Below are positions 31,979 to 32,586 of a stretch of DNA of 32,586 nucleotides, in pieces (the first letter of the stretch is position 1; each line of letters begins with the position of its first letter). The position numbers and the translations under genes were made by a program. The stretch is from CAYJII01 sp964370225 (GTDB lineage: Bacteria > Bacillota > Clostridia > Oscillospirales > Ruminococcaceae). Where the stretch lies: NCBI GenBank assembly GCA_964370225.1, contig CAYJII010000029.1:1-32586 (forward strand). The letters are read 5' to 3'. Below the pieces are notes generated by a model. That model made no database searches. It was not told the origin of the DNA and saw only the letters and a program-made list of their open reading frames with translations.

Positions 31979-32006
31979 TTGCAAAAATATACATTTATGT
32001 TAAAAT
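31979..32006 (+). promoter_or_regulatory. Possible promoter of the NERD gene
   Basis: TTGCAA (31979-31984), 16-bp spacer, TAAAAT (32001-32006). It would give a leader of about 25 nt. A moderate match in AT-rich DNA. Confidence 0.4.
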
Positions 32007-32038
32007 AATAATATATAATATTAGAAAGGTGGACTTTT

Positions 32039-32586
32039 GTGGACACATTAACAATCGTAATAATCATAGCAATATCCATACTACTCGTTTTAGTAGCTTC
32101 CTTTTTCGCTTATAGGGCGTATCGAAACTTCAAAGCCACAGCAATAGGTAGACAAGGAGAAAGAAAAGTAAAAAACGCACTTAACAAATTTGCAAAAAAG
32201 AATGAGTACAAAACTTTACACGATGTGTACTTCCCACTCTATGATAAGACCACACAAGTTGACCATATTTTAATGGGGAAATTCGGACTTTTGGTAGTAG
32301 AGACAAAATCGCATAACGGCGAAATTTATGGCACTGAAACAGAAACAAACTGGACCCAGCTAATCGGGCGCAAAAAAAATAAATTTTACAACCCATTAAA
32401 GCAAAACAAAGCTCATGTTGACTGTATCAGACATATCCTAAATAAAAAAGGATTTTATAATATACAGATAGACAGCTTAGTAGTTTTCCCAAGCAAAAAG
32501 GTTATACTCAATATCCCAAAGTCACTTCCTATAATAACTATTTCTCTTTTAAAGAGCTATCTTAAAAAACCTAGATACTCAAAAGA
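32039..32586 (+). CDS. Membrane-anchored NERD (nuclease-related) domain protein, 3' end beyond window
   Basis: Partial: 182 codons to the edge. GTG start at 32039 follows AAAGGTGG with 6-nt spacing. One N-terminal membrane helix (about residues 5-25) is followed by a NERD domain: GRQGERKVKNAL, VDHILMGKFGLLVVETKSHNGEIYG, then WTQ and NPLKQNKAHVDCIRHIL. This matches the restriction-endonuclease-like NERD fold (PF08378) with its Asp, Glu-x-Lys pattern (VDHI and VETK). Function in bacteria is unclear; DNA or RNA processing is suggested. Any fused C-terminal zinc-finger or helicase domain is not visible. Confidence 0.85.
   Translation, partial: MDTLTIVIIIAISILLVLVASFFAYRAYRNFKATAIGRQGERKVKNALNKFAKKNEYKTLHDVYFPLYDKTTQVDHILMGKFGLLVVETKSHNGEIYGTETETNWTQLIGRKKNKFYNPLKQNKAHVDCIRHILNKKGFYNIQIDSLVVFPSKKVILNIPKSLPIITISLLKSYLKKPRYSK

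Overview
This window comes from a low-GC, endospore-forming Firmicute, most probably a member of the Clostridia. The evidence is AT-rich DNA, AGGAGG-type ribosome binding sites, TTGACA/TATAAT promoters, and a block of genes in the order known from Bacillus and Clostridia: yicC-remA-gmk-rpoZ-coaBC-priA-def-fmt-(Zn peptidase)-rsmB-rlmN-prpC-prkC-rsgA-thiN-spoVM. A 27-codon spoVM at 9905-9988 marks the organism as a spore former. A run of exactly 100 Ns flanked by identical 36-bp ends shows that this is a draft, scaffolded assembly. The species cannot be named from the sequence.

Layout from left to right. (1) 39-3586 (-): a heterodimeric ABC multidrug-type exporter. Its sigma-A promoter carries two copies of the palindrome TCAAGTACTTGA 42 bp apart, which looks like a repressor-controlled efflux operon. 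(2) 3712-4515 (-): a cysteine-rich protein of unknown function with a promoter resembling mother-cell sigma-K sites. (3) 4662-7016 (-): PcrA helicase. (4) 7126-9895 (+): an ABC-F ribosome-protection gene and an aminoglycoside-phosphotransferase-like kinase. They sit behind a ~250-nt leader holding a strong promoter, a six-codon leader peptide, competing hairpins and an intrinsic terminator; this reads as an antibiotic-sensing attenuator. (5) 9905-10187 (-): spoVM plus an unlisted 50-codon membrane-protein gene sharing a sigma-K/E-like promoter.

(6) 10246-25194 (-): a nearly gapless 15-gene housekeeping operon. It covers nucleotide and cofactor synthesis (gmk, coaBC, thiN), transcription (rpoZ, remA), replication restart (priA), translation start and N-terminal processing (fmt, def), rRNA modification (rsmB, rlmN), ribosome assembly (rsgA), RNA turnover (yicC) and the PrkC/PrpC Ser/Thr kinase-phosphatase pair. 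rpe, which lies between rsgA and thiN in Bacillus, is absent. (7) 25473-26291 (+): a lone sugar isomerase-like TIM barrel with its own promoter and terminator. (8) 26413-30515 (-): a potABCD polyamine importer operon in which PotA carries a duplicated C-terminal module. (9) 30794-31852 (-): a TVP38/VTT membrane protein and a DUF378 protein. (10) 32039 to the right edge (+): the start of a membrane-anchored NERD-domain protein.

The most rewarding places for a second look are the ABC-F attenuator, the spoVM dicistron, the twin operator, and several family-atypical details: PriA motif II reading DEEG, the extra domain between the PASTA repeats of PrkC, and the duplicated PotA tail.
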